Positions 45,474-55,107 of a stretch of 64,000 nucleotides of DNA are shown here, piece by piece. Positions within the stretch are counted from its first letter, which is position 1, and each line of letters starts with the position of its first letter. Location of the stretch: the NCBI GenBank assembly GCA_021783855.1, contig JAJXTL010000001.1, forward strand, positions 1 to 64,000, written 5' to 3'. The notes under the pieces were generated by a model, which was not told where the DNA came from, made no database searches, and was given only the letters and a program-made list of their open reading frames with translations. Origin of the DNA: Pseudomonadota bacterium. GTDB taxonomy: Bacteria; Pseudomonadota; Gammaproteobacteria; Burkholderiales; Gallionellaceae. The translations under genes were made by a program, and so were the position numbers.

Positions 45474-47081
45474 ATGTCTGAACTCAATCGTCGCCAATTC
45501 CTTGGCTTGCTGGCCACGGCCGCTGCCTCGGCAGCCTTGCCCTGGTCTGATGCCATGGCGGCTGACACAGGATTGGCACTGGGTATTGCAACTGCTTTTT
45601 CCTGGGAGGGATTGATAACGGAAGCCCGTCATCTGGCAAGGCAAGCCTATCGACCCGCATCTCAACCCAGTGCCGGCGTGCTCGAACAAATCGACTGGGA
45701 GGCACACGGGAAAATTCGCTTCAAGCCGGAGGATGCACTGTTCTCCGGCGGGCCGGGACAGTATCCCATTGCATTCTTTCATCCGGGACGCTTTTTTCAG
45801 TCTCCGGTACAGATGTACCGACTTGATAGTTTTTCTGATACAACACAAGATCAGTTTATCGCGCGCGAAATTTTATATGACAAACGCCATTTCAAAATGC
45901 CTGCCGACAGCCCCGCTCAACGCCTGGGGGCAGAGACTGGATATGCGGGCTTTCGCATTCAGGAAAGTCGGTCCGGCGACCAGTCCAGGCTGGATTGGCA
46001 GCATAACGACTGGGCCGCATTTCTGGGTGCATCCTATTTTCGCGCCATTGGCGACGAATACCAGTACGGCCTTTCGGCACGGGGCATTGCCATCAACACG
46101 GTAGAGCAGAATGCGCCCGAAGAATTTCCCGCCTTCACCCGATTCTATTTCGATCCCCCCCAGGAAGGTTCCGACACGATGACCGTTTACGCCCTGCTGG
46201 ATGGCCCCAGTATTGCCGGCGCCTACCGCTTTGCCATGACGCGAGAGGCAGGCGTCGTGATGGACATCGAGGCTAACCTGTTTGTGCGCAAGAATATTGC
46301 CCGCTTCGGCATTGCGCCGGCCACGTCGATGTACTGGTTCTCGGAAAAGGACAAGGCTTTTCAGATTGACTGGCGGCCTGAGGTGCATGATTCGGATGGA
46401 CTGGCTATGTGGACAGGTGCCGATGAACATATCTGGCGCCCCCTCATTGCCTCCAGGGAGATGATCAACGTTTCGGCTTTTGCTGACAACAACCCGCGCG
46501 GATTCGGCCTGATGCAGCGCGAACGCCATTTCGACGAGTATCTGGACGCTGTCCATTATGAACGCCGCCCCAGCCTGTGGATTGAACCGCTGGAAGGCTG
46601 GGGCGAGGGTTCGGTGCAGTTGGTCGAACTGCTCACGGAAGAAGAGCTCTACGACAACGTGGTCGCGATGTGGGTGCCGCTTGAAAAAGCCCGTGCGGGT
46701 AACAGCTATCGCTTGCGCTACCGCCTGCACTGGCGAGCGGATGAACCTTTTAAAATCAGTCTGGCGCGCTGTGTGGCGACTCGTATCGGGCGCGGCGGCG
46801 AGCCGGCAAAGCGCCCCCCCGGCGCGCATAAATTCGTGGTGGAATTCAAAGGAGGCGCACTCGATCAGCTTCCGTCGGGCACGATACCCGAAGCGGTGTT
46901 GACAGCTACGGGTGGCAGGATCTCGAACGTGATGACCGAAGCGGTTCCCGACGGCAAACCCGGACACTGGCGCGCCTTTTTTGATTTGGCTGCGCAGGAC
47001 ACCGTTGAAATCCGCCTTTTTCTTAAGGCGGTTTCGCAAACGCTAACCGAAACCTGGCTCTACCAGTTTCATCCTGCCTGA
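45474..47081 (+). CDS. Periplasmic glucan biosynthesis protein, OpgG/OpgD family
   Basis: 535 residues. The N-terminus is a twin-arginine signal (NRRQFLGLLATAAASAALP, cleavage after DAMA), which is the OpgD feature; OpgG proteins use Sec signals. The mature part is the all-beta OpgG/D fold with SRSGDQSRLDW, YFRAIGDEYQYGLSARGIAI, FYFDPPQEGSDTM and PLIASREMINVSAF. It acts on the nascent glucan in the periplasm with OpgH, the gene just upstream (61-base gap). Confidence 0.92.
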   Translation: MSELNRRQFLGLLATAAASAALPWSDAMAADTGLALGIATAFSWEGLITEARHLARQAYRPASQPSAGVLEQIDWEAHGKIRFKPEDALFSGGPGQYPIAFFHPGRFFQSPVQMYRLDSFSDTTQDQFIAREILYDKRHFKMPADSPAQRLGAETGYAGFRIQESRSGDQSRLDWQHNDWAAFLGASYFRAIGDEYQYGLSARGIAINTVEQNAPEEFPAFTRFYFDPPQEGSDTMTVYALLDGPSIAGAYRFAMTREAGVVMDIEANLFVRKNIARFGIAPATSMYWFSEKDKAFQIDWRPEVHDSDGLAMWTGADEHIWRPLIASREMINVSAFADNNPRGFGLMQRERHFDEYLDAVHYERRPSLWIEPLEGWGEGSVQLVELLTEEELYDNVVAMWVPLEKARAGNSYRLRYRLHWRADEPFKISLARCVATRIGRGGEPAKRPPGAHKFVVEFKGGALDQLPSGTIPEAVLTATGGRISNVMTEAVPDGKPGHWRAFFDLAAQDTVEIRLFLKAVSQTLTETWLYQFHPA

Positions 47082-47283
47082 ATTCAATGCGGTTTGATGT
47101 GAGGTTCCGTGGGCAGGCTGATTAATCGAAATCTTGATATCTGAACGGGCTGAACGTGAAAACATCTTTGAATTACGTATGAGTTAAAGGTATTAAAAAA
47201 ACGACAGCATAGCTGCGAGGTTTTATCCCATCCCGATTGGGCATCATGCAGACTGCATGAATTACTATATTTTTGGAGTATGA

Positions 47284-48096
47284 ATGAGAGTTGGAATCAT
47301 TGGTTTCGGTAAAACAGGGAGGGCTGTCGCTTCGGTATTGCTGGAGTCTAAAAAGACCAATCTGCAATGGGTGGTTCGTCAGTCGAGATTGCTTGAACAC
47401 CGTTCTGTTCCCGAGTTCCTGGGGCTTGCATCAGACGAACCGGGCTTGATTTATACAAAGGACGAATTTACTGCCTCTGAATTACTCGAACGGTATCCTG
47501 TTGATGCGATTGTTGATTTCTCCTCAGAAACGGGGTTGGACTACTACGGTGCAGAGGCCGCAAAACGGGGCATTATCATCGTCAGTGCCGTATCACAATA
47601 TTCTGACGAGAAAATTGGGTTGATTCACCAACTCGCACAGCATACATGTGTACTGCATTCGCCCAATATTACTCTGGGCATTAATTTTCTTCTCATCGCT
47701 GCCAAGATACTCAAGAACATTGCACCTTATGCTGATATTGAGGTAATTGAGGAGCATTTTAAGGCTAAGTCTGAGATATCAGGTACGGCCAATATCATTG
47801 CGCGTGAGCTGAATCTGCCTGAAGAAAGCATTAAGTCAGTGAGGGCTGGCGGCATAATCGGGGTGCATGAAATTTTGTTTGGTTTTCCTTACCAGACAGT
47901 GCGTCTCAAGCATGAGTCCATTACCCGCGAAGCCTTTGGGAATGGCATTTTGTTTTCGTTGGGAAATTTACAAGGAAAACCGAAGGGGATGTACAGCATG
48001 GAAGATTTGCTGCTGCCTTATTTTAAACTGAAAGAACCTGAGCCGGAAATTATCACGGCCAGGAAAAAGCCGTGGTGGCAATTTTGGCTCAAGTAA
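47284..48096 (+). CDS. DapB-like dehydrogenase, probably not the lysine enzyme
   Basis: 270 residues. N-terminal Rossmann motif GIIGFGKTGRAV and the C-terminal DapB catalytic-domain layout (VIEEHFKAKSEISGTAN, then GGIIGVHEILFGFP). True DapB has HHxxKxDAPSGTA; here the second histidine is Phe and DAPSGTA is SEISGTA. That suggests a different substrate. A Trp-rich basic tail (KKPWWQFWLK) follows. A GGAG ribosome site precedes ATG 47284. It lies between the glucan genes and the glr-type locus. Confidence 0.75.
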   Translation: MRVGIIGFGKTGRAVASVLLESKKTNLQWVVRQSRLLEHRSVPEFLGLASDEPGLIYTKDEFTASELLERYPVDAIVDFSSETGLDYYGAEAAKRGIIIVSAVSQYSDEKIGLIHQLAQHTCVLHSPNITLGINFLLIAAKILKNIAPYADIEVIEEHFKAKSEISGTANIIARELNLPEESIKSVRAGGIIGVHEILFGFPYQTVRLKHESITREAFGNGILFSLGNLQGKPKGMYSMEDLLLPYFKLKEPEPEIITARKKPWWQFWLK

Positions 48097-48218
48097 CAGG
48101 GAAGTATTATTAACTATGCCGATGTTCAGGAGGCCATTTCCTGCTGGCCATCAACGTGCAGAAAGTTAAATTTTTTTCTTGAGTTGTGGTTATTTTTATG
48201 TCTCTGAATGGCAACGCT

Positions 48219-49598
48219 TTACGTCGGCAAGTTTTGGGATTGTCTGATCAACGAAGGATCGAGCTGGTGTTTTTGCAGTAACTTGTAAAATTCAGTACGG
48301 TTTCTCTTTGATAGTTTTGCCGCCTGAGTGACGTTTCCTTCCGTGATTTTGAGAATGCGGATTAAATAATCTCGTTCAAAACGTTTTTTTGCCTCCTCAA
48401 GCGAAACCAGCATTCCTTCTTCCTGATGAATGGTATGTTGAACCAGCACCGACGAGATCAGCGGTGTCGTACACAGGACTACGCTTTGTTCGACGACATT
48501 CAGAAGTTGCCTGACATTGCCTGGCCATGGCGCCTTGATCAGGGTTTCCATTGCTTCCAGAGAAAACCCATTGATTTTCCGGTTATATTTTTCGGAAAGA
48601 ATCGATAGAAAATACATGGCCAGTAGCGGAATATCTTCTCTGCGCTGGGACAGCGGGGGCATTGCCAGTTCTACGACGTTGAGGCGGTAATAGATGTCCT
48701 CACGGAAGTTGCCCGCTGCAATTTCCGCTTTCAGATCGCGGTGGGTCGCAGAGATGATACGCACATCAAGAGGTATGATTTGCGTGGAACCGACGGGGGT
48801 CACCTGCCTTTCCTGGAGCACGCGCAACAGTTTGCTTTGCAGCGTAAGGGGCATATCGCCAATTTCATCCAGAAAGATAGTGCCGCCTATCGCCGACTGA
48901 AACAATCCCTTGTGATCGCGGACGGCGCCCGTGAATGCTCCTTTGGCATGTCCGAAGAGTTCAGATTCAAGCAGCTGTTCGGGAATGGCGGCACAGTTGA
49001 TGGCTACAAATTGGCGCTGAGATCGCTGACTTGCATTGTGTATGGCGCGTGCAAGCAACTCCTTGCCGGTTCCGCTGTCACCCCGGATCAGCACGCTCGC
49101 ATCTCCTTCAGCCACCAGCTTGGCCTTGCTCAAAACATCTTCCATTGCGCCGCTTTGGGTAACGATGTTTGCGCGCCAGTTGTCGGTTCCCGAGGGCGCG
49201 GCAGCAGACGAAAACTGGAGCGCTCTTGCGATATGGTCCAGCAGCACCCCGCTGTCGAACGGTTTGGTCAAATAACCGAACAGGCCGCGCTGCGTGGCAC
49301 TGACGGCATCCGGGATGGTGCCGTGTGCGGTCAGCATGATGACGGGGAGTGCGGGAAAGTTTTTATGTATATGCTCAAACAGAGCCATTCCGTCCATGCC
49401 ATGCATGCGCATATCGGTTATTACGAGCTGGGGTCTTCTCATCTCCATGGATTTGATCGCAGCATCGGCACTGTCTGCCGATTCGACCTCGAATCCTGCG
49501 GAGACAAGCCGCATGGACAGCAGCTGTAACAAGTCTGCATCATCGTCTACGATCAATATTCTATGGGGAGGTGAAGTTGTTCGTGGCGACGCGTTCAT
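48219..49598 (-). CDS. glrR: Sigma-54-dependent response regulator, GlrR/QseF type
   Basis: 459 residues. Receiver domain (about 12-125) with phospho-Asp in LVITDMRMHGMDG; AAA+ activator domain (about 148-385) with Walker A GDSGTGKE and the sigma-54 contact loop GAFTGA; C-terminal Fis-type helix-turn-helix (about 415-450, GNVTQAAKLSKRNRTEFYKL). It is last in an operon after a kinase and a small lipoprotein, the same order as glrK-qseG-glrR. Overlaps the lipoprotein gene by four bases. Candidate target: the opgH promoter. Confidence 0.9.
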   Translation of the reverse strand: MNASPRTTSPPHRILIVDDDADLLQLLSMRLVSAGFEVESADSADAAIKSMEMRRPQLVITDMRMHGMDGMALFEHIHKNFPALPVIMLTAHGTIPDAVSATQRGLFGYLTKPFDSGVLLDHIARALQFSSAAAPSGTDNWRANIVTQSGAMEDVLSKAKLVAEGDASVLIRGDSGTGKELLARAIHNASQRSQRQFVAINCAAIPEQLLESELFGHAKGAFTGAVRDHKGLFQSAIGGTIFLDEIGDMPLTLQSKLLRVLQERQVTPVGSTQIIPLDVRIISATHRDLKAEIAAGNFREDIYYRLNVVELAMPPLSQRREDIPLLAMYFLSILSEKYNRKINGFSLEAMETLIKAPWPGNVRQLLNVVEQSVVLCTTPLISSVLVQHTIHQEEGMLVSLEEAKKRFERDYLIRILKITEGNVTQAAKLSKRNRTEFYKLLQKHQLDPSLIRQSQNLPT

Positions 49599-50143
49599 GG
49601 CTGGTCTCGGTGAGTCTGATTAATTTCAAAGTCCTTGATGGCGTCGATTTTTCCCTGAAGAGATTTGGCATGGGCCTTTTCAGTTGCGAGTGCTTTTGCA
49701 AGATCGCTCAATGCCTCGTCTGTTTGTTCCTGCCTGGCAAGCAGCATACCCAGCAGGAGGGCAAATTCATGCAGATCGGATGGAGAGGCTGTGGTGCTGT
49801 CGGGCAAGGTTTTCAGAAGATCGATTGCCGCTGCGGTGTCGTGGAAAGGATTGTTGGGCAAGGTCAGCAGTATCGCCAATTTGATGCGATCACGGTTGCT
49901 TCCGGTTGTCGAGAAGTTCAGGCTGATAGTATTGTATTCACGGGCGATGTCAGGCGCGGGTAGCCCGCGAAGGAGAGAATAGTATCGTATGACTTCATTG
50001 AGTCTGAGGTCGGTATCCGGGGGTGGAGGGCAGGAAACGACATCCGGAACAGGCTGGTGAGCGGTCACGCTGGCACATCCGGCAAGCGTGGTCGTCACCG
50101 CGAGCGCACTCAGTATCAGGATTATCCGAATCTTGCTCTTCAT
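49595..50143 (-). CDS. QseG-like lipoprotein
   Basis: 182 residues with a lipoprotein signal (LSALAVTTTLAGC). The mature part contains CPPPPDTDLRLNEVIRYYSL and a C-terminal helical region with repeated Ala/Lys/Glu. In enterobacteria QseG sits between the kinase and regulator genes and activates the kinase GlrK from the periplasmic side of the envelope; position and signal fit that role. Sequence similarity itself is modest, so the assignment rests on context. Overlaps both neighbours by four bases. Confidence 0.75.
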   Translation of the reverse strand: MKSKIRIILILSALAVTTTLAGCASVTAHQPVPDVVSCPPPPDTDLRLNEVIRYYSLLRGLPAPDIAREYNTISLNFSTTGSNRDRIKLAILLTLPNNPFHDTAAAIDLLKTLPDSTTASPSDLHEFALLLGMLLARQEQTDEALSDLAKALATEKAHAKSLQGKIDAIKDFEINQTHRDQP

Positions 50144-51615
50144 TCTGTAGCCGTGATGTGATTCAGCGGAAAGATTACCCGGAAGCAGGTGCCTTCGTGA
50201 TGTTCAGTCAACTCGATCGTTCCGCCGTGTGCCAAAGTGTATTCGCGAGCTATCGATAAACCGAGTCCTGTTCCTCTGATGTGAGATTGAGGTGCCTTAC
50301 GCCCCTGATAAAAAGCCTCGAAAATTTTTCCCTTGTCCAGAGTATCTATACCCGGGCCGAAATCAACTACATCCAGTCTTACGGTATTATCGACGACCGC
50401 CGCCTGGATTTTGATGAGCCCGCCAAAGGGTGAATATTTGATCGCATTGGATAGAAGGTTGTCCACAATAATTTTGAGTTTTTGTTCGTCACACTCCATC
50501 GATAAATCAGGACACAGCAGCTCGATTTCCAGCGATTTATTCGTTATGGACAGATACTGGTCGCGTACGACCATCTCAAGAACCATCTTGAGCGCAACCG
50601 TCTGTTTCAGGAGCGCAACTTTTTCGTGCTGAATTGCGCTGAAGTTTAACAGGTCTTCGATCCTTTTCTGCAACTGAATGCTGTTGGTGAGAAGTATTCC
50701 GGCTATTTTGTCCTGCTTGACGGTGAGCTTCCCGGCAATGCCTTCCGAGAGAAGATTCGCTCCTTCCCGGATCGAGGTGAGCGGGGTCTTGAGTTCGTGA
50801 GAAACATGCTGAAGGAACGTGGATTTTTGATCCTCGATTTCCAGCAGGCGCAGGCGCATCCAGTTCAGCCTGTCCCCCAGCTGTTGCAAATCCTGAGGTC
50901 CGTCTATCCTGATGGAATTCGACAGATTTCCATTTCCCATGGATCGGATCGCCTCATCAATTTGCCGGATGGGTCTGGTAATCAATATGGAGAATCCGAA
51001 AGCCAGAAAGATCACAAAGGGTATCAGTCCGGCCAGCAGCCAGACGATATTTCTGTTTGCCTGATCAGCCATCCCCTGCATCGCTGCCACTTCCCGTTCA
51101 ATTGGCGCATCGCCATGGTTGAGAAAGGCTTGAGTCGATTCCATCAGAGGAGAGAAGTCTATATGCCATTGGCCCGTTTTTTTCTGAGACTGAGAGATTT
51201 TCGTCACATCGCGAAAAATTGCCGATTCGGCAGAGTCTATAACTTGCAAAAGCTGGCTTTGCCTGGAAGTGAGCGGGAGTGTATAAAGATTTTGCAGGGT
51301 GTCTCTGAACTTTTCGTGGCTTTGGTAATAATTTTTTAACAAAGAGCTGTCTGCCAGAATAGACGACAGTTTTACGCTGTGTTCCATCGTTGCCGCATGC
51401 TCAATCAAGGTGCGGCTAAAATGTGCGATCCGCTCCGCCTTGTAGACTACCTGTCGGTTTTGTTTTGAAAGCTGGTTAATGGATGCTGCGCTGTATACGA
51501 GCGAAAGGATCAACGGCAGGGAGGCCAGCAGAAAACCGGCTAAAATCAGTCCGGAAAAAGATTTTGGGTGCCACCCCAACAGTTTTTTGAAGGAGGCGGT
51601 GAGTTTATTGCTCAT
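50140..51615 (-). CDS. glrK: GlrK-like membrane sensor histidine kinase
   Basis: 491 residues from ATG 51615 (MSNKLTASF); the frame is open to 51663. A membrane segment near 22-43, a periplasmic helical sensor region with SLLKNYYQSHEKFRDTL, a second membrane segment near 195-215 and HAMP. The H-box is VSHELKTPLTSIREG, the N-box NLLSNAIKYSP, the G-boxes DFGPGID and GTGLGLSIAREY. It phosphorylates the GlrR-type regulator. All motifs are intact. Confidence 0.9.
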   Translation of the reverse strand: MSNKLTASFKKLLGWHPKSFSGLILAGFLLASLPLILSLVYSAASINQLSKQNRQVVYKAERIAHFSRTLIEHAATMEHSVKLSSILADSSLLKNYYQSHEKFRDTLQNLYTLPLTSRQSQLLQVIDSAESAIFRDVTKISQSQKKTGQWHIDFSPLMESTQAFLNHGDAPIEREVAAMQGMADQANRNIVWLLAGLIPFVIFLAFGFSILITRPIRQIDEAIRSMGNGNLSNSIRIDGPQDLQQLGDRLNWMRLRLLEIEDQKSTFLQHVSHELKTPLTSIREGANLLSEGIAGKLTVKQDKIAGILLTNSIQLQKRIEDLLNFSAIQHEKVALLKQTVALKMVLEMVVRDQYLSITNKSLEIELLCPDLSMECDEQKLKIIVDNLLSNAIKYSPFGGLIKIQAAVVDNTVRLDVVDFGPGIDTLDKGKIFEAFYQGRKAPQSHIRGTGLGLSIAREYTLAHGGTIELTEHHEGTCFRVIFPLNHITATE

Positions 51616-51808
51616 TGCGATGGGTGTGCTAATCGGTTGTGGCGCATGTCGTGAAAACGGCAATAAATTCGCAGACGGTTGCTGATCTTACCACTTCCGA
51701 AATGGCTGATAACAGAAAATCATGAATGAAGGACATATCCCGGGTGGTAATTTGCAACCCGTCAATACCATCGGTGCCGCGCTACGTTGATACACCCGCA
51801 GATAAAGT

Positions 51809-52330
51809 TCAGCGGGTGAACAGTGCAGTATTGCCGTGCTCGATGGCCTGTTCGACTTCCTCCTTGGTCAGAGGACCTTCGTGCTTGCCGGCCAGTTTTC
51901 CGTCCGGCGTGTACAGGAAACTGGTAGGCAGACCTGCCATGCCGCCGAAGTCGCTGGCAGTATCTTCGTTGCCGAGCACGATCGGATAGGAAAGCGCCTG
52001 GCTTTGAACCATCTCCAGGACCTCCGTGCGGGTCTTGTACATCACCGCCACGCCGATCACCTGCACATCCTTGTGCTGTTTCTGCAACGAGATGAGTTCA
52101 GGCATTTCCTGGATGCACGAGGGACACCAGGGCGCCCAGAAATTGACCAGTACCCATTTTCCATGAAGTCCCGACAAGTTGTAGCGCACACCTTCCTTGT
52201 CTTTTAGCGACCATTCACCGGCCCAGGCAGGCGAACCTGTCAGGAATGCAAACATGAATGCCGCGAACAACGCCCTTCTGTACAAAATGGCGCTGTTACG
52301 TGTTGGATTTGCGGTTTTGTTCGTCATCAT
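51809..52330 (-). CDS. TlpA-family periplasmic thioredoxin
   Basis: 173 residues. N-terminal signal/anchor (RALFAAFMFAFLTGSPAWA), then a thioredoxin fold with NFWAPWCPSCIQEMPEL (CPSC redox pair) and cis-proline GLPTSFLYTPDG. A periplasmic disulfide reductant or resA-like maturation factor. It follows the outer-membrane protein gene by 12 bases on the same strand. The pair may act together on the cysteine-rich N-terminus of that protein (inference). Confidence 0.88.
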   Translation of the reverse strand: MMTNKTANPTRNSAILYRRALFAAFMFAFLTGSPAWAGEWSLKDKEGVRYNLSGLHGKWVLVNFWAPWCPSCIQEMPELISLQKQHKDVQVIGVAVMYKTRTEVLEMVQSQALSYPIVLGNEDTASDFGGMAGLPTSFLYTPDGKLAGKHEGPLTKEEVEQAIEHGNTALFTR

Positions 52331-52342
52331 TCGGGAATGATA

Positions 52343-53377
52343 CTAGAAAGTCTGGTGCACGCCCAGAGTCGCGGTGTATTTCGGCACAAGTTGCAGTGAG
52401 CCGACATTCTGGTAGACGGGTAACTGGATGAATCCGTAGACCGACATGCCGCTACCGACACGCACCGACACGCCGGGCGCCAGGTAAGCCAGTGTGCCGC
52501 TACTCACCGGTGCGCCGGTCAACGCGTCGACCGGAACGCCGGTTCCCTGATCGGCAGTACGACGGACAATGTTAAGTTGCAGCATGGGAGTGAACTTGGC
52601 GCCGAATCCGGCATGGCGGATGCCTGTGTTTAACGAGTAGGTGTCGCCGGGACGGTAGGTTCCGCTCGGTTCGTCCGCCAGGGGGGAAATAGCGTGTTGC
52701 GCAGTGCCCTGAACGAACCAGCCGAGGCTGCTGATCAGACCGGAAGTAAATGCACCCAGGATAATGTCGGTTGAGCCGGTGCCAAGTTGCAGACCTGAAT
52801 CCAGTGGAGTACCGGCGCCGGCCCCCTCATTGAAGTTGGCGTTGGTGCCCCCGGTTGGCAGCTTGATTCCTGCAATCAGGCCGGTGGTATTGTCTGCAGA
52901 AAATCCGTTATAGCGACCGATGACACGCAGGTCACCTATGCCGCCGCCGGAAGAGGTCGTGTAGTTTGCACCGTAATCGGCGCCGCCGTTGTTGGTGACG
53001 CCATTGGTTGCGTGCGTTCTATCCAGGTAGGGCACCTGGACACTGACTCCCCAGGCGTCACTGTTGTAGTTGACTGCGGCGGTGACGGTTTGTGTCTTTG
53101 TGGAGGTCTCTATTTCCTGACCGTTGGCGTACAAGGTGTTGATCAATGCGGCAGAGGGTTTGCTGTTGCCGTATATCATGTTGTTCTGGTCGATGGTGGT
53201 GTAGGACAGGTCGGCGGAGAAGCCGGGCGCAGTGCTGACACCCTGGCTACCCCAGTCCGTGGAGAGCGTGCAGCCGCAGGAAGCGCAGGCAAACGCTTCG
53301 CTGCCGCCGACAAAAAAGGTGAGAGTCAGGGTGATATTGAGTAAGGTCCGTGTCTGCAATTGTTTGGTGTGACGCAT
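52343..53377 (-). CDS. Outer-membrane beta-barrel protein with CASCGC N-terminus
   Basis: 344 residues. Sec signal peptide ending near SEAFA, then CASCGCTL at the mature N-terminus, then alternating short strands and Gly/Asn-rich turns with a C-terminal Phe (LGVHQTF), typical of porin-like barrels. Function unknown; similar proteins are loosely annotated as transporters of the phenol-degradation MetA type. GGGAG ribosome site before the ATG. First gene of an operon with the TlpA-like thioredoxin. Confidence 0.75.
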   Translation of the reverse strand: MRHTKQLQTRTLLNITLTLTFFVGGSEAFACASCGCTLSTDWGSQGVSTAPGFSADLSYTTIDQNNMIYGNSKPSAALINTLYANGQEIETSTKTQTVTAAVNYNSDAWGVSVQVPYLDRTHATNGVTNNGGADYGANYTTSSGGGIGDLRVIGRYNGFSADNTTGLIAGIKLPTGGTNANFNEGAGAGTPLDSGLQLGTGSTDIILGAFTSGLISSLGWFVQGTAQHAISPLADEPSGTYRPGDTYSLNTGIRHAGFGAKFTPMLQLNIVRRTADQGTGVPVDALTGAPVSSGTLAYLAPGVSVRVGSGMSVYGFIQLPVYQNVGSLQLVPKYTATLGVHQTF

Positions 53378-53543
53378 TGATGCTCCCTGTGATTTGTTAT
53401 TGATATATTCGTTTTAAATTTTATATGAAAGACAGCCTTGCGCTATGCGGCATATTGTCGCAGGCCGGATTGATGAGCGGATGAATGGCATTCGGGGCGC
53501 CGAATCGGTTATGCTGCGCGGGTTTTGCAACGCAGGATTGTTT

Positions 53544-55049
53544 ATGAGTTTATGGAATAACGGACTGGCCTTGCTGGCAGGCGCGCTCTGTGTGTTTGGC
53601 TTCGCGCCATTCGGCGTTTACCCGGCGCCAATTCTGGCGCTGGCGGTGTTGTTCGCCCTGTGGGGCAGCGCCGGCACTACGCGAGCGGCAGCGGGCCTGG
53701 GTTTTTCATTTGGTCTTGGTCTGTTTGTAGCCGGGATAAACTGGATTTATGTCGCATTGCACGATTTCGGCGGCATGCCGGTCTGGCTGGCAGGGCCCGC
53801 CACGCTGCTGTTTGCGGCGTTTCTTGCGCTGTTCCCGGCGCTGGCGGGCTATATTCAGGCGCGTATGGCGGACACGCCGCCAGCGATACGCATGGCGCTG
53901 GTGATGCCGGCTTGTTGGGTGCTGATCGAATGGCTGCGCGGCATGATCTTCACCGGTTTTCCGTGGCTGACGCTGGGTTATGCGCACAGCGGCAGTCCGC
54001 TGGCAGGTTATGCGCCTCTGCTCGGCGCGTATGGCGTGTCGCTGGTGGCGGCGGTATGCGCGGGTCTTCTGGCGGTATTATGGCGCGAACGGCGGAACCA
54101 GCGTGGGCAACTCGCCCTGGCGGCGTTCGTTGTTTTGTGGGTGGCGGGTTCGCTGCTGCGCGGTGTTGCCTGGACTCATCCACAGGGTTCGCCCTTCACC
54201 GTGTCGCTGCTGCAGGGCAATATCGGTCAGGACACCAAGTTCAAGGAAGAGTCGCTGAATGACACGCTGGACACCTATCGGCGGCTGGTGATGCAAAATC
54301 CGGCAAAACTCACCGTACTGCCGGAAACCGCGTTGCCGATGATGGAGGACGAGGTGCCGCAAAGTTTGATTGATGAGTTGCGCGACAATGCCAGACAGAA
54401 CGGCGGCGATGTGTTGATCGGTGTATTCGAGCGAGATAGGGGCGGCTACTACAACAGCGTGTTTACCCTGGGGGTTTCGGAAAATGCCTTTGTTGCGGCA
54501 CAGCATTACCGCAAGCACCATCTGGTGATATTCGGCGAGTATATCCCGTTGCGTCCGGTGTTCGGCTGGCTGATCAACGAGGTGCTGCATATCCCGATGG
54601 GCGATCTGGCGCGCGGCGATTTAAGACAGGCGCCGCTCGTCGTCGCCGGGCAGCGCGTGGCGGTGGACATCTGCTATGAGGACGTGTTCGGCGAGGAAAT
54701 CATCAGTGCGTTGCCGCAGGCGAGCTTGCTGGTGAACATGACCAACGATGCCTGGTACGGGGATTCCAATGCCGCCGCACAGCATAATCAGATGTCGCAA
54801 CTGCGCGCGCTGGAAACGGGTCGCATGATGCTGCGCGCCACCAATACCGGCGTGACTTCCATCATCGGGGTGAACGGAAAGATATTGCAGCAGCTGCCGC
54901 AGCACCGCCAGGGCGTGCTGCAAGGCATGGCGCAGGGCTATGACGGCAGTACGCCTTATGTCATGTGGGGAAATGCGGCGGTGCTATCGCTGATTGCGCT
55001 GATGCTGGCCGGTTCCTTGTGGCTGGGCCGCAAGCCATCAAGAAGGTAA
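53544..55049 (+). CDS. lnt: Apolipoprotein N-acyltransferase
   Basis: 501 residues from ATG 53544 (AGGA eight bases before); an open frame back to 53445 is not conserved. Six to eight membrane segments in the N-terminal half, then a carbon-nitrogen hydrolase domain with the triad E in VLPETALP, K in YRKHHLVIFGEY and C in DICYEDVFG. It adds the third acyl chain to lipoproteins in the inner membrane. In many betaproteobacteria lnt follows corC; here its left neighbour is divergent and unrelated. Confidence 0.95.
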   Translation: MSLWNNGLALLAGALCVFGFAPFGVYPAPILALAVLFALWGSAGTTRAAAGLGFSFGLGLFVAGINWIYVALHDFGGMPVWLAGPATLLFAAFLALFPALAGYIQARMADTPPAIRMALVMPACWVLIEWLRGMIFTGFPWLTLGYAHSGSPLAGYAPLLGAYGVSLVAAVCAGLLAVLWRERRNQRGQLALAAFVVLWVAGSLLRGVAWTHPQGSPFTVSLLQGNIGQDTKFKEESLNDTLDTYRRLVMQNPAKLTVLPETALPMMEDEVPQSLIDELRDNARQNGGDVLIGVFERDRGGYYNSVFTLGVSENAFVAAQHYRKHHLVIFGEYIPLRPVFGWLINEVLHIPMGDLARGDLRQAPLVVAGQRVAVDICYEDVFGEEIISALPQASLLVNMTNDAWYGDSNAAAQHNQMSQLRALETGRMMLRATNTGVTSIIGVNGKILQQLPQHRQGVLQGMAQGYDGSTPYVMWGNAAVLSLIALMLAGSLWLGRKPSRR

Positions 55050-55107
55050 ATGACGCGGCCACTCGCGGTCGATTCCGGCGAGTGGATTTTAAATGCGTAA
55101 ACTTTTC

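Noticed and set aside
45873..47039. A 388-codon open frame on the - strand within the opgG/D gene
   Set aside because: Complementary shadow; the forward gene has a signal peptide and family motifs.
48145..48159. A second sigma-54-like sequence, TGGCCATCAACGTGC, on the + strand
   Set aside because: The -12 element is imperfect, no enhancer-like TGTC-N10-GACA is near, and no gene follows on that strand; a small RNA antisense to the glrR 3' end is conceivable but unsupported.
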